DNA of 64,000 nt from positions 620,001 to 684,000 of the forward strand of contig QXEO01000217.1 in assembly GCA_007115705.1 (NCBI GenBank), written 5' to 3'. The stretch comes from Dactylis glomerata. Taxonomy: Eukaryota; Streptophyta; Magnoliopsida; Poales; Poaceae. The translations under genes and the position numbers were made by a program. Below the pieces are notes generated by a model. The model was not told where the DNA came from and did no database searches. It worked only from the letters and a program-made list of their open reading frames with translations. Below, one piece after another: positions 36,384 to 46,956 of the stretch; positions within the stretch are counted from its first letter, which is position 1, and each line of letters opens with the position of its first letter.

Positions 36384-36388
36384 AAATC

Positions 36389-36849
36389 AAGGAATCAAAT
36401 GGTTTCCTTTTTGTTATCTTGTATGGCGTGCGCACCATGTTGCATGACTCTGTGTACGTTCGGTGTTCATGCGCTATGCAGCTCCTATGTACTTCATCCT
36501 AGGTGTTGCCAGCGAGACATCAGTGGGCTTGCTCTGGCTACAAAGATTCTTGCTCAACGAATCATCAAGCACACAAAGTAAGCCTTTTTGCGATTTATTG
36601 GACGGTGCAGGATCAAATTAATCACCGTGAAACTCGTTTGGAAGCGTATGAGAAGGTCATTCCTTTATTCATATGTTTTAGGTTTAATTACCTTGCTCGA
36701 CCATTCTGAGTTAATAAATTTTTTCTTCATCAGAAGAGACTTTCACATTTCGAGGGTTGGTAGACGTAGTTAGCTCGCATTGATGAGTCAAGAAGAACAA
36801 TGTTAATAACACATTACGTGTCTGACACTCCAATACTGATTGTTACTAC
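36389..36849. other. Unassigned DNA
   Basis: About 460 bp without a convincing gene; short plus-strand frames at 36399-36773 match nothing recognised. Confidence 0.4.
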
Positions 36850-36851
36850 TA

Positions 36852-37231
36852 CTCCCTCCGACCATATTACTTTTCGCTAATACGGATATATCTACCACTG
36901 AAATGTGTCTAGATATATCTTTTTTTTTCGAAATGGGGAGCTCAGCCCCGGCCTCTGCATCAATCGATACACACAACCATTTTTATTAAGAGGTTCCAAC
37001 GTATATAAAAAAAAGCAAAGATCGCACAATGTGCTAACAAAAATCATCCAACGGAATATAATAGGATATAGCCTATGCTTCATTGAGTCTTTTAGTAAAC
37101 CGCCAGCCACCCAGGTTGTAGATATCCCGTGCAACCGTCTCCAACCGGCTGCATCCAGAAACCATAGGCTCTCGCTGCGCCTCCGTCTAGATATATCTAC
37201 ATTAGTGAAGAGTATTATGGGTCGGAGGGAG
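36852..37231. mobile_element. Stowaway MITE split by a small retroposon
   Basis: The ends are CTCCCTCCGACC and GGTCGGAGGGAG, with TA at 36850-36851 and 37232-37233. Without the insertion and one copy of its TSD the MITE is about 100 bp. The insertion site lies in the AT-rich ATCTAGATATATC part of the arm. Confidence 0.85.
36921..37184 (-). mobile_element. Small non-LTR retroposon (LINE-tail or SINE-like)
   Basis: 264 bp flanked by an exact 14-bp TSD (GTCTAGATATATCT at 36907-36920 and 37185-37198). It starts with a T run on the plus strand, that is a 3' poly(A) tail on minus, then CGAAATGGGGAGCTCAGCCC. Length, poly(A) and long TSD indicate target-primed insertion by LINE machinery. Confidence 0.8.
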
Positions 37232-37581
37232 TACTAGGTTATCAATAAATTAAATGATCAGTTAATATTTAGTTAGCAAGGGTTCAACAATAATTAGTTC
37301 CAAGTGTGATATTTATATAGAGCTATGAATTGCAAATATACATATGAACCCAAATAAATATATCAAGAAAAAACACATCAAATCACATGATAAATGGGTT
37401 GAACTACCAAGCCACACAAACTCGGTTCAAACTCGGTTTCGTTGGCATCGATGTAGACAATCACCGACTAAGCAGTAAGCACCTACAACAAACATCAAAC
37501 CCTTGTCGTTGGTGCTCTCCATTAGCTCATATCTAGCGATAGTGGTCAGAGTTACATCCATCTACTTTTATAAATACAATC

Positions 37582-38047
37582 TATTGAATTGCATGCACTA
37601 GCTAGTTGAACCAAAAGTTCAAACTGATGGAAAGGGGGCTAGGCAATTTATTTCAACACTCACCCTACGTCTTTGCCCTTTGGCCTATTGTGACGTGTTT
37701 TGGGGAGCCGCAATATATTTCTTTTAAATTTTGCGTTGGTCAGGATTTGATCCTAGGACCCCCTGCTCTGATACCATATTGAATTGCATGCACTAGCCAG
37801 TTAAACCAAAAGTCCGAACTGATGGAAAGGGCTAGGCAATTTATTTCAACACTCACCCTACGTCTTTGCCCTTTGGCCTATTGTGACGTGTTTTGGGGAG
37901 CCGCAATATATTTCTTTTTAAATTTTGCGTTGGTCGGGATTTGATCCTAGGACCTCCTGCTCTGATACCATATTGAATTGCATGCACTAACCAGTTGAAC
38001 CAAAAGTTTGAACTGATGGAAAGGGGGCTAGGCAATTTATTTCAACA
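37582..38047 (-). mobile_element. Tandem TRIM: three LTRs and two internal regions
   Basis: Three LTRs of 75-77 bp (37582-37658, 37777-37851, 37971-38047), each TGTTGAAATAAATTGCC...CAATTCAATA on minus, alternate with two internal regions of about 118 bp. Each internal region carries the primer site TGGTATCAGAGCAGG (minus) directly beside an LTR and a purine tract at the other side. The flanks CAATC (37577-37581) and TAATC (38048-38052) look like a TSD with one change. The LTR core (ACCAAAAGTCCGAACTGATG on plus) is shared with the TRIM dimer at 35711-36383, so both belong to one superfamily. Confidence 0.87.
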
Positions 38048-38279
38048 TAATCAAAGGACATATTTATCAGTTGTGGATTAATACTGTATATTGGTTTTTT
38101 GGGGAGGGACTAACCTCTGACTCCCCACGTCACAGAGAAAGCTTCCAACCGCTATGTATAGTATCTTCTTACCCAGCAGCGGAAAACATTCAACATTGTC
38201 CACGGTAGAAAATGCCCCGGGGGCAGCTCCTTGTGTGTGTGTGTGGAGACATGCTAGCTACAGGGGCTAATTATCTTTC

Positions 38280-38543
38280 TTTTTTATAAGAAGTATATAT
38301 TAATATAAAAAAGATATCAATTACACCCAGCCTCTGATACAATAGAGTGCCCTAATGACATTAAGGATGCACCTAGCCAAAAAAAGAAGAATTATAGAAA
38401 AGAAAGTCCCGCAGTGATCTATTCCTTCTAGCAGCAGTACAAACACCACCAAGACAGCACCAAAAGTCTAGCTTCTCGCATAGCGACACCTCCAAGAAGG
38501 AAACAATGCACAAGCGTTGTCATCACCCGATCATAGATCATAC
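38280..38543 (-). mobile_element. Small non-LTR retroposon, LINE-tail-like
   Basis: About 264 bp bounded by GCTAATTATCTTTC (38266-38279) and GCTAATTACCTTTC (38544-38557), a 14-bp TSD with one mismatch. It begins with a T run on plus (poly(A) on minus) and TATATTAATATAAAAA-type sequence like that at the end of grass LINEs. Confidence 0.7.
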
Positions 38544-38557
38544 GCTAATTACCTTTC

Positions 38558-39234
38558 CTATCTAAAGATGGATTATACATAGTAAATAATAAGGTGATAT
38601 TTGGGTGTCGGGGAAGAGGGGGGGAGCAGATTGCCCCGCCCCCGACTGGTGCTCTCATTGGGTGTAGTCACCCCTAATTTGACACTTGCTTGTTTAACTA
38701 GTAGTGATATTATTAAGAAGTTGATTCTCAGTTAATATAATATTTGCAATGGTCCAACAATAATTCCAAAACAGTCATGATATTTATATAGAGGTATGGA
38801 TTACAAAAATACATCTGAACCCAAAAATATCAAGAAAAAACATCCAATCACACGATAAGCGGATTTAACTGCCAAGCGACATGAATCCCATGATTGCACA
38901 TATTTCATGAGATTCGTATACCATTCCTAACATGCTCCGAGCTCCGTGTGTAACCTACCAACAAAAATAATTATGGTTCTAACCCGTACCGCATGGACCC
39001 TAGAAGACTTTGCCATGGTATTTTGGGGAGTGACTAACCTCTGGCTCTCGATCGTGTATTATTAGTCCACCTCACTTGTGTTTCTTCTGTTATCTATGAT
39101 GCATTATAGCACCTGTTCTCCTTGATTACCACGACAATATCGCCATGGAGGTTGCATTCCACCAGATGTTGCTCCGAGAGAGATAGCTTAAGCTTCCATC
39201 GTGCGTGCGTGCGTGCGCGCGTGCGCTCGCGCGC

Positions 39235-39274
<40 letters not shown>

Positions 39275-40038
39275 GTGTGTATAAAACACAGTAAACTAGA
39301 TAAACAGGTTGAACTGCCAAGCCACACAAACCCTATGGTTGTATATCTTTCACGAGAAACATATACCCATCCACACCCCACTGGCTTCCCCAGGAGTTCA
39401 TGGTGATCCAGTAGGCTCCCCAAGTGTCCCGTTCGTAACCTCCCGATGAAAGGTTGTGGTTCTGACCCATACCAAAGGCACCCTCAAAGATGGCAGCGCT
39501 GTACTCCTAAAACTCAGTTTATTTGTCTTCGATATAGACATTAACTGGTTGAGCAGCTATAACAAGCATCAAGGCCTCAACAGTCTAGGTGTTCTGCGAT
39601 GCGACACTGTCTATGACGCTATCAATTTGATTTTGTGAGGAGGGGGATGGTAGCCCATTGGTTTCAATCTTTGGTGCGTCCCCCGTTTGACAATCTGTGA
39701 TACTCATTCTACCCAACCATTACGACTATGACATGATGTAAGAATGCACATTTTCGGTGTGTATGGAGATATAGGACATACATTGGATGATCCTAACTTT
39801 TTGTGTTCTCTAAATCGACCTTTGTGCATCTATGTATACTCACCGCCGAGGCTCCATACAATACACATGCATTACACCAATCCTCATCGTCTATCAGCAT
39901 GGACATATGCACATATTTTATAGCTTAGGTAAACTACTTCATTTAGAATCTTGAAAAAGTAACTGCTTTAGGGAGTACAATACTACTAAATTTTAAGATG
40001 GTCAAATACTCTCCTTTCAACTATTCCGTGTTGTTCTA
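38558..40038. other. Intergenic DNA with diverged local duplications
   Basis: No gene was recognised. Parts of 38715-38960 and 39285-39500 are diverged copies of the segment around 37255-37520: shared TATTTATATAGAG, AAATATCAAGAAAAAAC and GTTGAACTGCCAAGCCACAC. A dinucleotide repeat interrupts the third copy. Confidence 0.55.
39201..39280. repeat. GTGC/GT microsatellite
   Basis: A GTGC tetranucleotide run passes through a CG-rich stretch into about 19 GT units, then GCGTGTGTGT. ORFs here with runs of His-Thr or Val-Cys are repeat artefacts. Confidence 0.95.
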
Positions 40039-40198
40039 TCCAATCCTATTTTTTTTTCGTGAATACACCCAAGCGGGTGCATTAATCACATAAAAGAGAC
40101 AACGCCGAAGAACGGCAAGATGCTGCCAACAAGAGGTGGCAGCTCCTCAAGAACTAAAAACGGACCACTAGTAGGAAAACCCTTATAGGTGGGATGCA

Positions 40199-40530
40199 AT
40201 TCTGTGGCGCACTAGCTAGCAGTGCGCCACAGAAAATAATTCTGTGGCGCACCTGGCAGGGTGCGCCACAAAAATACAACATTTCTGTGGCGCATCAGAA
40301 GGCCATGCGCCACAGAATTTGGGTGGGGCCCACTCCATGCCAGCCCCAATCATTGGTTTCACTAATTCTGTGGCGCACTGGATGTGATGCGCCACAGAAT
40401 TAGTACATTCTGTGGCGCATAAGGTCTGGTGCGCCACAGAATTAGGACATTCTGTGGCGCATCCAGTTTGGTGTGCCACAGAATTAGGACATTCTGTGGA
40501 GCACTTGGCCAAATGTGCCACAGAATTAGC
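40199..40530. repeat. Left palindromic subterminal repeats of the CACTA element
   Basis: Seven units of the form TTCTGTGGCGCA, 6-12 bases, then TGCGCCACAGAA, each able to fold into a hairpin. Later units carry single changes (for example TGTGGAGCA near 40495). In CACTA elements such repeats bind the transposase. The ORFs read through them are artefacts. Confidence 0.9.
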
Positions 40531-40658
40531 TCGTCCCACACCTTTAAAGTGCCAACCTCCCACACCTGCTACACTCTCAAGCCATTTATCTTCCTCTCCT
40601 CCATCTAGATCTAGCTCTAGCTCCCTTCCCTCTCATCCCATTTTGGCCATAGGTAAAG

Positions 40659-41525
40659 ATGAGCCCGATGGACCCCCGCGACAGAGGAGCGGTGCAGATG
40701 ATGATGATGATCAGACGGAAGGGACTCAACGTCTCCGCAAAAGGGACTCACGTTTCTGCGAAAGGGCTAAGAAGAACGCGGTGGTGCTTCCCGCTGCCTG
40801 CTTCACAATGAGTCCGGAGGAGCTCGAGCAGCTTTTCAGGTGCCTCCTACGAGTGAAACTTCCGCACGGTTACTCGGGAAATATAAGCAGATATCTAGAC
40901 GTAGCGAAGAAGAGGTTCACCGGGATGAAGTCTCACGATTGTCACGTGCTCTTTGCAACATCTTTGACGTTATCACCAGGAAGTCGATCGGCGTGAGGCA
41001 GCTCAAGATGCTACAGGATGAGATCGTGGTGATACTATGTGAGCTCGAGATTTACTTCCCGCCTGCATTCTGTGATATATGCGTCCATCTCCTTCTCCAT
41101 GTCGTTGATGACATCAGGCAGCTCGGCCCGACGTTCCTCCACAACATGATGCCTTTCGAAAGGCAGAACTGTGTCATGAAAGGATACGTTCGCAACAGGG
41201 CCCGTCCAGACGCAAGCATGGCCAAGGGGTTCCTAACCTACGAGTGCATCTCCTTCTGCTAGAATTATCTAAGCACCGAGGACGACCAGGATCATGTTGG
41301 TCTGCCCACCAGGACGCACCTCGGCAGGCTCGCTGGAGTCGGTCACCGCGAGGGCTACCGCTCAGTCCATGTGGGCATTGTCAATCGATGCGACGACTTT
41401 GAAAGGGCTCACCGGGTCGCGCTACAACACTTAAAATTGGTCGAACCTTTTGTGCAAGAGCACAAAAGCATAATCGAGCAGTATTACGCTAAGCTAGCTC
41501 GGAACCGAACAGAGAAGACTTTTTT
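40659..41525 (+). pseudogene. CACTA transposase (TNP2/TnpD-type) C-terminal remnant
   Basis: One frame reads LPAACFTMSPEELEQLFRCL and then GYSGNISRYLD and MKSHDCHVL, the segment linking Transposase_21 to DUF4218 in plant CACTA transposases. After a frameshift near 40950 the DUF4218-like part follows (LCELEIYFPPAFCDICVHLL, MMPFERQNCVMKGYVRNRARP). A TAG at 41260-41262 interrupts it, after which the same frame continues to about 41525 (EDDQDHVGLPTRTHLG..., VEPFVQEHKSIIEQYY). The catalytic N-terminal half is missing, so no active transposase is made. It proves the element's superfamily. Confidence 0.85.
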
Positions 41526-41704
41526 GGTGTGTGTGATCGAGACTTTTTTGTGTATGCACATTCCAAAGCATAAGGCTTATATTTTTAGAAACTATCGACA
41601 ACTATAATATTATATAGACATCATATGAAAATTTGGTCAAACTTTATGTTCTTTGAATTTTTAGAAAAAATATAAGCCTTATTCATTGAAACAGGGGGAG
41701 TAAT

Positions 41705-42180
41705 AACTAATGGTGGCCATCGAGCCGGGCTTTTTTGGGCCATCCCGAGGCACGAGAAAAAAGCCCAACATGAAACCCGGCCCGACACGTACTGTTTCAG
41801 GCCCGACCCGGCACGAGGCCTGTAACGGGCTGGGCTATTTTTAGAAACTTGACCCGTGGGCTAGCACGAGCCCGGCCCGATAAATTTTGGGCCAAGCCTA
41901 GCACGGGCCCAGCCCGGCACGGCACGAAAAAGCCCGAAAAACGGTTGAGAGGGAGTTGAAAACTAGAAATTTTGAATGGGGAGAGGGAGCATGTGTGGCT
42001 GCAATATTGATTTATTTACGCTTTTCTTAATTTTTTATAATTTTTTGAAGCCAAAACAGCTAAAATAAGCGAAAAAAAGTCCGATGGGCCAAATAAGGCC
42101 ACGTCGTGCTTAACAGGCCCGCAGTGCTTTCGAGCCATCGGGCTGCCCCGGAACAGTAGCCGTGCCGGGCTCTTTTATAT
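41705..42180. repeat. GGCCCG/GCACGG-rich repeat segment inside the CACTA
   Basis: Repeated GCCCGGCCCG, GGCACGAGGCC and AGCCCGGCACGGCACG motifs, with a related inverted stretch near 42090-42175 (CGAGCCATCGGGCTGCCCCG, GCCGTGCCGGGC). It looks like a small element or its remnant; ends and TSD could not be fixed. Confidence 0.45.
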
Positions 42181-42529
42181 TTTCCGTCCCATGGGCCGGC
42201 CGCGCACTGCTTCTTCTCTCTCTGTTCCCCTCGGTGATTCCTATTTGATGCCTTTTGCGTCGGTTACGAGCCGACGCGTACCCCTCTAATCGCTACTTTT
42301 GAAGCGGGCAGGCCCAGTAGCATTCAGCGCCTTACTTTTTTCGTTTTTTACCTTTTCAATTTCTTTTTGCGTTTTAAATTTTTCTGTTTTTGTTTCTTTT
42401 TCAAAATTTCGAAATTTGAAATTTGAAAATCTTTTCAAATACGAAAATTATTAAAATTATAAATCTGTTGCATTCAAAATCTATTTCATTCGAATCAGAA
42501 CAATTTTTAAATTTGAACTATTTTTCTCA

Positions 42530-42720
42530 TTAAAATTTTTTAATCTAAAATTTGAACAATTTTAATTGGAACAATTTTTAATTGGAATAATTTTAAATTT
42601 GAACAATTTTTAATTGGAACAATTTTAATTGGAACAATTTTTAGTTGGAACAATTTTAAATTTGAACAATTTTAAATATGAACAATTTTAAATTGGAACA
42701 GTTCCAAATTTTAAAAAATT
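42530..42720. repeat. AT-rich tandem repeat (GAACAATTTTAATTG type)
   Basis: About a dozen imperfect 13-18 bp units built on GGAACAATTTTAATT or GAACAATTTTAAATTT. Noncoding. Confidence 0.8.
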
Positions 42721-42959
42721 CAAATTTAAACTATTTTCGAACAGGAAAAAGGGAACGAATATATGATCAAAAAATACACAGCGGTCTGGAAAGAAAAGAA
42801 GCCACAACAACTGAGCAGCTACATGGGCCGGCCCACCAAGGATTCGCCTCAGGCCTTGTTCGGCAGCCATGTTTTAATTGGGCCATTCGGTGGGCCGGTG
42901 TTGGACGGGCTCAAACCCATAGACCCTCCCGATACACGTCGGGTGAGGTAGGGTTGAGG

Positions 42960-43266
42960 GGGATTAGAACCGCTCGGTCCTCCTCGCGTTTCTGGCGGCG
43001 CGACTTCTTCTCCTCGGGGCGGCGCGGCTTCTTCTCCTCGGGGCGTCGCGGCCGACGATAGCGGCCACTCCCCATCGAAGCCGGCCGCTCCCCATCGAAG
43101 CCGGCCACTCCCCATCGAAGACGCCGACCGCTCCCCTCGAAGACGCCGGCTGCTCTCCATCTTGTCTCCTCCATCGGCCCCTCCCGCAGCAGGATTCCAT
43201 GCCGCCGACCTCCGCCACGCCAAGATCGCTCCTCTTCTACTCCGGCAGAGCTGGATTTGTTCGCAG
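42960..43266 (+). other. GC-rich exon-like block inside the CACTA
   Basis: This block has internal direct repeats (CTTCTTCTCCTCGGGGCG twice, CACTCCCCATCGAAGCCGGC in several variants) and ends in a donor-like CGCAG|TAAG. With exon-like pieces near 43870-43947 (after TTTTTACAG) it may be the spliced leader of the acidic gene starting at 44333. No protein family was recognised. Confidence 0.4.
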
Positions 43267-45236
43267 TAAGACATATTCCCTCCATCCCCATGGTCTCGTT
43301 CTTGTACTAGGGTAGTTCCTGTCCTAGGGTTTCATGACCACAGCGATCTGGGCAGCTGCAGAGTTGGCATCTGTTACCTAGTGCTAGTGATGATGCTATA
43401 TTCTTGTTTGTGGTGATGACCAGTTTGGTAGTGATGATGCTATATTCTTGTTTGTGGTGATGATGCTATATTCCGAATGATAACAGGAAGAAATGGCTAA
43501 ATGGTATACTCAAGCTGCACACCTTCTTTCTTACTAACATTTGTGCGGATGTTGGTTCTTGAAGTGCTATGTGTTGGGATCAGGCTTTCTCTAATTTAGA
43601 ATATGAATATGTAGCAGGTTTTGTGCAAAGTGGATCTTGTTTACATGCAAACCTACACTATGCTATTGTACTCTCAAAAAATGTCATTCCATTTTACCCT
43701 ATGGTCAGTCAGTACGACCCACTTATAAGAGATCATATTGGACCAATACCATAGCTACCGTATGGCTCTAAACAGTATACTTGTGTTGACAAGATATCAT
43801 ATCTTGCTGAATCAAAAATTGCCATGCTAATTCTATATCATATTATTGAGATGCCTCTGTTTTTTTACAGGATCCTGCATCTTTCATTCCAGTGGGGTTT
43901 GGTGAGCCGCCGCCATCGTGGGACCCTGTCTGCACACCTGATTTTGGTATGTGCATTGGCTCCTTTTTGCTATTCCTTGCTATGATTTATGAAGTGTCTT
44001 TTATTGTTTCTTGCTTGCTTTCTTTATATTTTATTTCTTGCTTGCTTTTCTGTAGAGTCATATACTCTGTTAGTATGCTCTGTTATAGTATGCTCTGGTT
44101 AGTATGCTCTGTTAGTATGCTCTGTTATATAGAATTGACTGCTTTTTGTTTAGCTGTGTCATATGCAATTCAGAATTGACTGGTTTGTCACAGCACATCT
44201 ATGCCGAAATAAAATTCAGAGAAAAAATGAACCTACTTTAGATATGGGCTTAAGAAGTTGATGTTTGCTCATATTTAGCAATTATTCTAATTATGCCCTG
44301 ACCTACTTTTTCTCTATGCTTTTAGGTACGCCATGGTGCGCCGCAAGATCACCACCTACGCTATGATGAGCCGACGCCCACCACCACCCCCTCCCCCTCC
44401 GACGCCGCCTCCAACGCCGCCACTGACACGTCTCAAACGTATCTATAATTTTTGATGCTCTATGCTAGTTTTACACCATTTGCCTATTGTTTCGTTACAC
44501 TTAGTGGCATTTTTATGCATTTTCCGGAACTAACCTATTAACGAAGTGCCACAGTGCCAGTTCCCTGTTTTTTGCTGTTTTTGTGTTTCAGAGTGATACA
44601 CAGGAAATATTCTCGGAATTGGATGAAACAAGTTCCTGAAGTCTTATTTTACCCGGAAGCTTCCAGAGATCCGAAGAGGAGTAGGAGGGGGGCCACCAGG
44701 GCCCCACACACAGGGGCGGCGCGGCCAGGCCCTGGCCCGTGCCACCCACGTGTGAGGGCGCCTGGCCCCTCCTCTGACATCGACCCTTCGCCTATAAAGA
44801 CCCCCCGACGAGAAAAACCTAAGGACCCGATCAATTTTCCAGAACACATCGCGATCCGCCGCCGCCGTCGACCCGAAGATCGGGAGGGTCCAGAAGCTCT
44901 TCCCGGCACCCTGCCGGAGAGGGGAATCGCCACCGGAGGTCTCCTTCATCGCCATGCTTGCCTCCGGAGCGATGAGTGAGTAGTCTTCCTTGGACTATGG
45001 GTCCATAGCAGTAGCTAGATGGTTGTCTTCTCCACTATGTGCTTCAAGTTTAGATCTCATGAGCTGCCGTACATGATTGAGATCACCGTTATGTAATTCT
45101 ACATGTTTGGTTTGTTGGGATCCGATGAATATTGGTGTTTATGATTAAGTTGCTGTACTGAATTATATCTTTTGTTACTCTATGTTGTTTATGATCTTGC
45201 ATGCTCTCCGTTGTTAGTAGCTATCTTGGCCGAGTA

Positions 45237-45244
45237 GTTGCTAG
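45237..45244. repeat. Target-site duplication GTTGCTAG of the hAT-type MITE
   Basis: GTTGCTAG at 45237-45244 and again at 45621-45628. The LTR at 13918 has a single GTTGCTAG at the matching place (near 14741-14748), which is the empty site. Confidence 0.95.
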
Positions 45245-45620
45245 CAGTGTTGGAAAAGGCGACGCCTAGGCAGCGTTTAGGCACGCTTAAGCGCTAGGCG
45301 ATGGACAAACGCCTCGCCTAGGGCATAAGCGGAAGTCTAGGCAGTGCAACTAAGAAATAGGCTTCCCCAACAAAAATTTATGTCATATTGCACTAAGGAT
45401 CCATATGCGCCATATTCTAATGGTAGTTGTTCATATGTTATTCACTTAGATGCGCTAAACTAATGTGTATTCACTATTATATCCCATATGCATGCTTGAT
45501 GGTTCAAAAGTTGTAACCGCCTAGGACATGTCTAGGACACGCCTAGGACGCTTAAGCACTGCCTAGGCACTAGGCGAATGCCAACCGCCTCGCTTACGCC
45601 TAGCGCTTTTTCCAACCTTG
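45245..45620. mobile_element. hAT-type MITE
   Basis: 376 bp, ends CAGTGTTGGAAAAGGCG and CGCTTTTTCCAACCTTG (imperfect inverted repeats, CA...TG), with an exact 8-bp TSD typical of hAT. The body is rich in GCCTAGGC and CGCTTAAGCG motifs and self-complementary, with no coding capacity. Comparison with the empty LTR at 13918 confirms both ends. Confidence 0.93.
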
Positions 45621-46956
45621 GTTGCTAGTGACTCCAAGAGGGGGTATTTATGCTCGATAGTGTGTTCATGTCTCTATTTCACCTGGGGGAGTGACAGAAA
45701 CCTCTAAGGTGGTAGATGTGCTGTTGCTACTAGGGAGAAAACAACATTCATATGCTCAAGGGCATATGCTTTGTTTACATTACACACTTTGCTTAATGCA
45801 ATTATCTGTTGTTCGCAACTTAATACTTGTGGAGTTCTCGGATTGATTCACCACAAGTGGATTATTAGTCATAGATGCAGTTGGATGGCGGTCTATGTAT
45901 TTTGTTGTAATGCCCAGAGTAAATCTCATAGTGATCTTCTTGACATATCACGTTATCTTTATTCTATCAATTGCCCAACTGTAATTTGTTTACCCAGCAT
46001 GTGCTATTTTATCTATGGAGAGACACCACTAGTGAACTGTGGACCCCGGTCCTATTTACATCATATTGCTATCACCTGTTTACTTTACTCGCACTGTTTA
46101 CTTTATTCGCATACTATATTGTTTTCCACTCGATACACTCATAACCTTTGTTTCAAGCAAACCGGTGAGATTGACAACCTCATCGCAAGTTGGGAACAAA
46201 GTATTTGTTTGTGTGTGTGCAGGTTCCACAAACACCTTCAGTCATCATTGTCTCTCTTCTCCTGATCGACATTAAACCTTGGTTTCTTAACTGAGGGAAA
46301 ACTTGCTGCTACACTCATCATACCTTCCTCTTGGGGTTCCCAACGGGCTGGTTATTCACCACGCACAAGGACTTACTGCTCCCACGTCAACCATACGCCA
46401 ACAGCTTATTTTCTGGCGCCATCAACCGGTAGCACCACCTCCAGCGTCCGACGGCGAGGAGGAAGAAGTCCCCGAGGTGGACTACCCGGAGGACGAAGAG
46501 GAGAACGACCGCCTGGAGGCGGAAGTCCAGGCGGAGATCGACGACATGGAGTGGGCCATCTTGGACCCCGAGAATGAAGAACAGGCGGCCATCCACGCCT
46601 CGTGGCGTTCTCTGCGGATGGAGAACAAGGAGGCGGCGCGCGACGATGAGTTGGACGGCCTGCTTCTTGAGTCGGGGCTCAAGGAGTCCCGCGACCGCCA
46701 CACGACGGAGGAGGAAGCGCGCAGCTTCATGGAGTTGGAGCGGCAGCGCCTCTTGGCGCTGCTCGCGGAGGACTCCGGTCGCCTCCACAAGATTGTCGAG
46801 GATGACTTCCTCCCCGCCCCCGCCGCCGCACGAGATGCTCGATCGGGCCTAGCGGCGACGAAGAAGCGCGTGAGGGCCAACGGCGACGAGGCGGGCCCCT
46901 CTAGGCGCTAGAACTTTTTTTCGTATTATGAACTGCTTATATATGATCATATGAAC

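Larger units (their letters stand above)
44424..46420 (+). mobile_element. Gypsy-type 5' LTR with primer site, truncated after the primer site
   Basis: The LTR (44424-46389) starts TGACACGTCTCAAACG, ends CCCACGTCA and matches 13918-15573 along its length except for the MITE at 45245-45620. It continues for 31 bp to TTTTCTGGCGCC, the Gypsy primer-site start, and stops there. The rest of the element is absent and no TSD was found, so an illegitimate recombination event is likely. The TATA box CTATAAA (44792-44798) is intact here. Confidence 0.85.
44333..46911 (+). pseudogene. Acidic coiled-coil protein of the CACTA, split by a Gypsy LTR
   Basis: The first part (44333-44423) starts at an ATG just after a TTTTAG acceptor: MVRRKITTYAMMSRRP then a proline tract. 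The second part (46421-46911) continues QPVAPPPASDGEEEE and is rich in Glu/Asp with heptad-like Leu/Arg stretches, ending in a basic KKRVRANGDEAGPSRR tail and a stop. The base at 44423 and the two at 46421-46422 form one codon, so the halves are in frame once the inserted 44424-46420 is ignored. About 194 residues in all. No family was recognised; position and composition suggest an accessory ORF of the CACTA. The LTR insertion should inactivate it. Confidence 0.62.

Noticed and set aside
39094..39423. His-Thr-repeat protein
   Set aside because: Pure translation of the GT microsatellite.
40194..40563. ORFs with repeated CGAxxSAPQN-like blocks
   Set aside because: Translation of the palindromic subterminal repeats of the CACTA element.
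45771..46275. 164-residue ORF in the Gypsy LTR
   Set aside because: A related frame in the other LTR (14883-15155) is broken; the region is LTR downstream sequence with no protein signature.
46414..46420. TSD for the Gypsy LTR fragment (GCCAC versus GCCAT)
   Set aside because: Only four bases match and the right-hand copy overlaps the primer site, so chance or microhomology is as likely.
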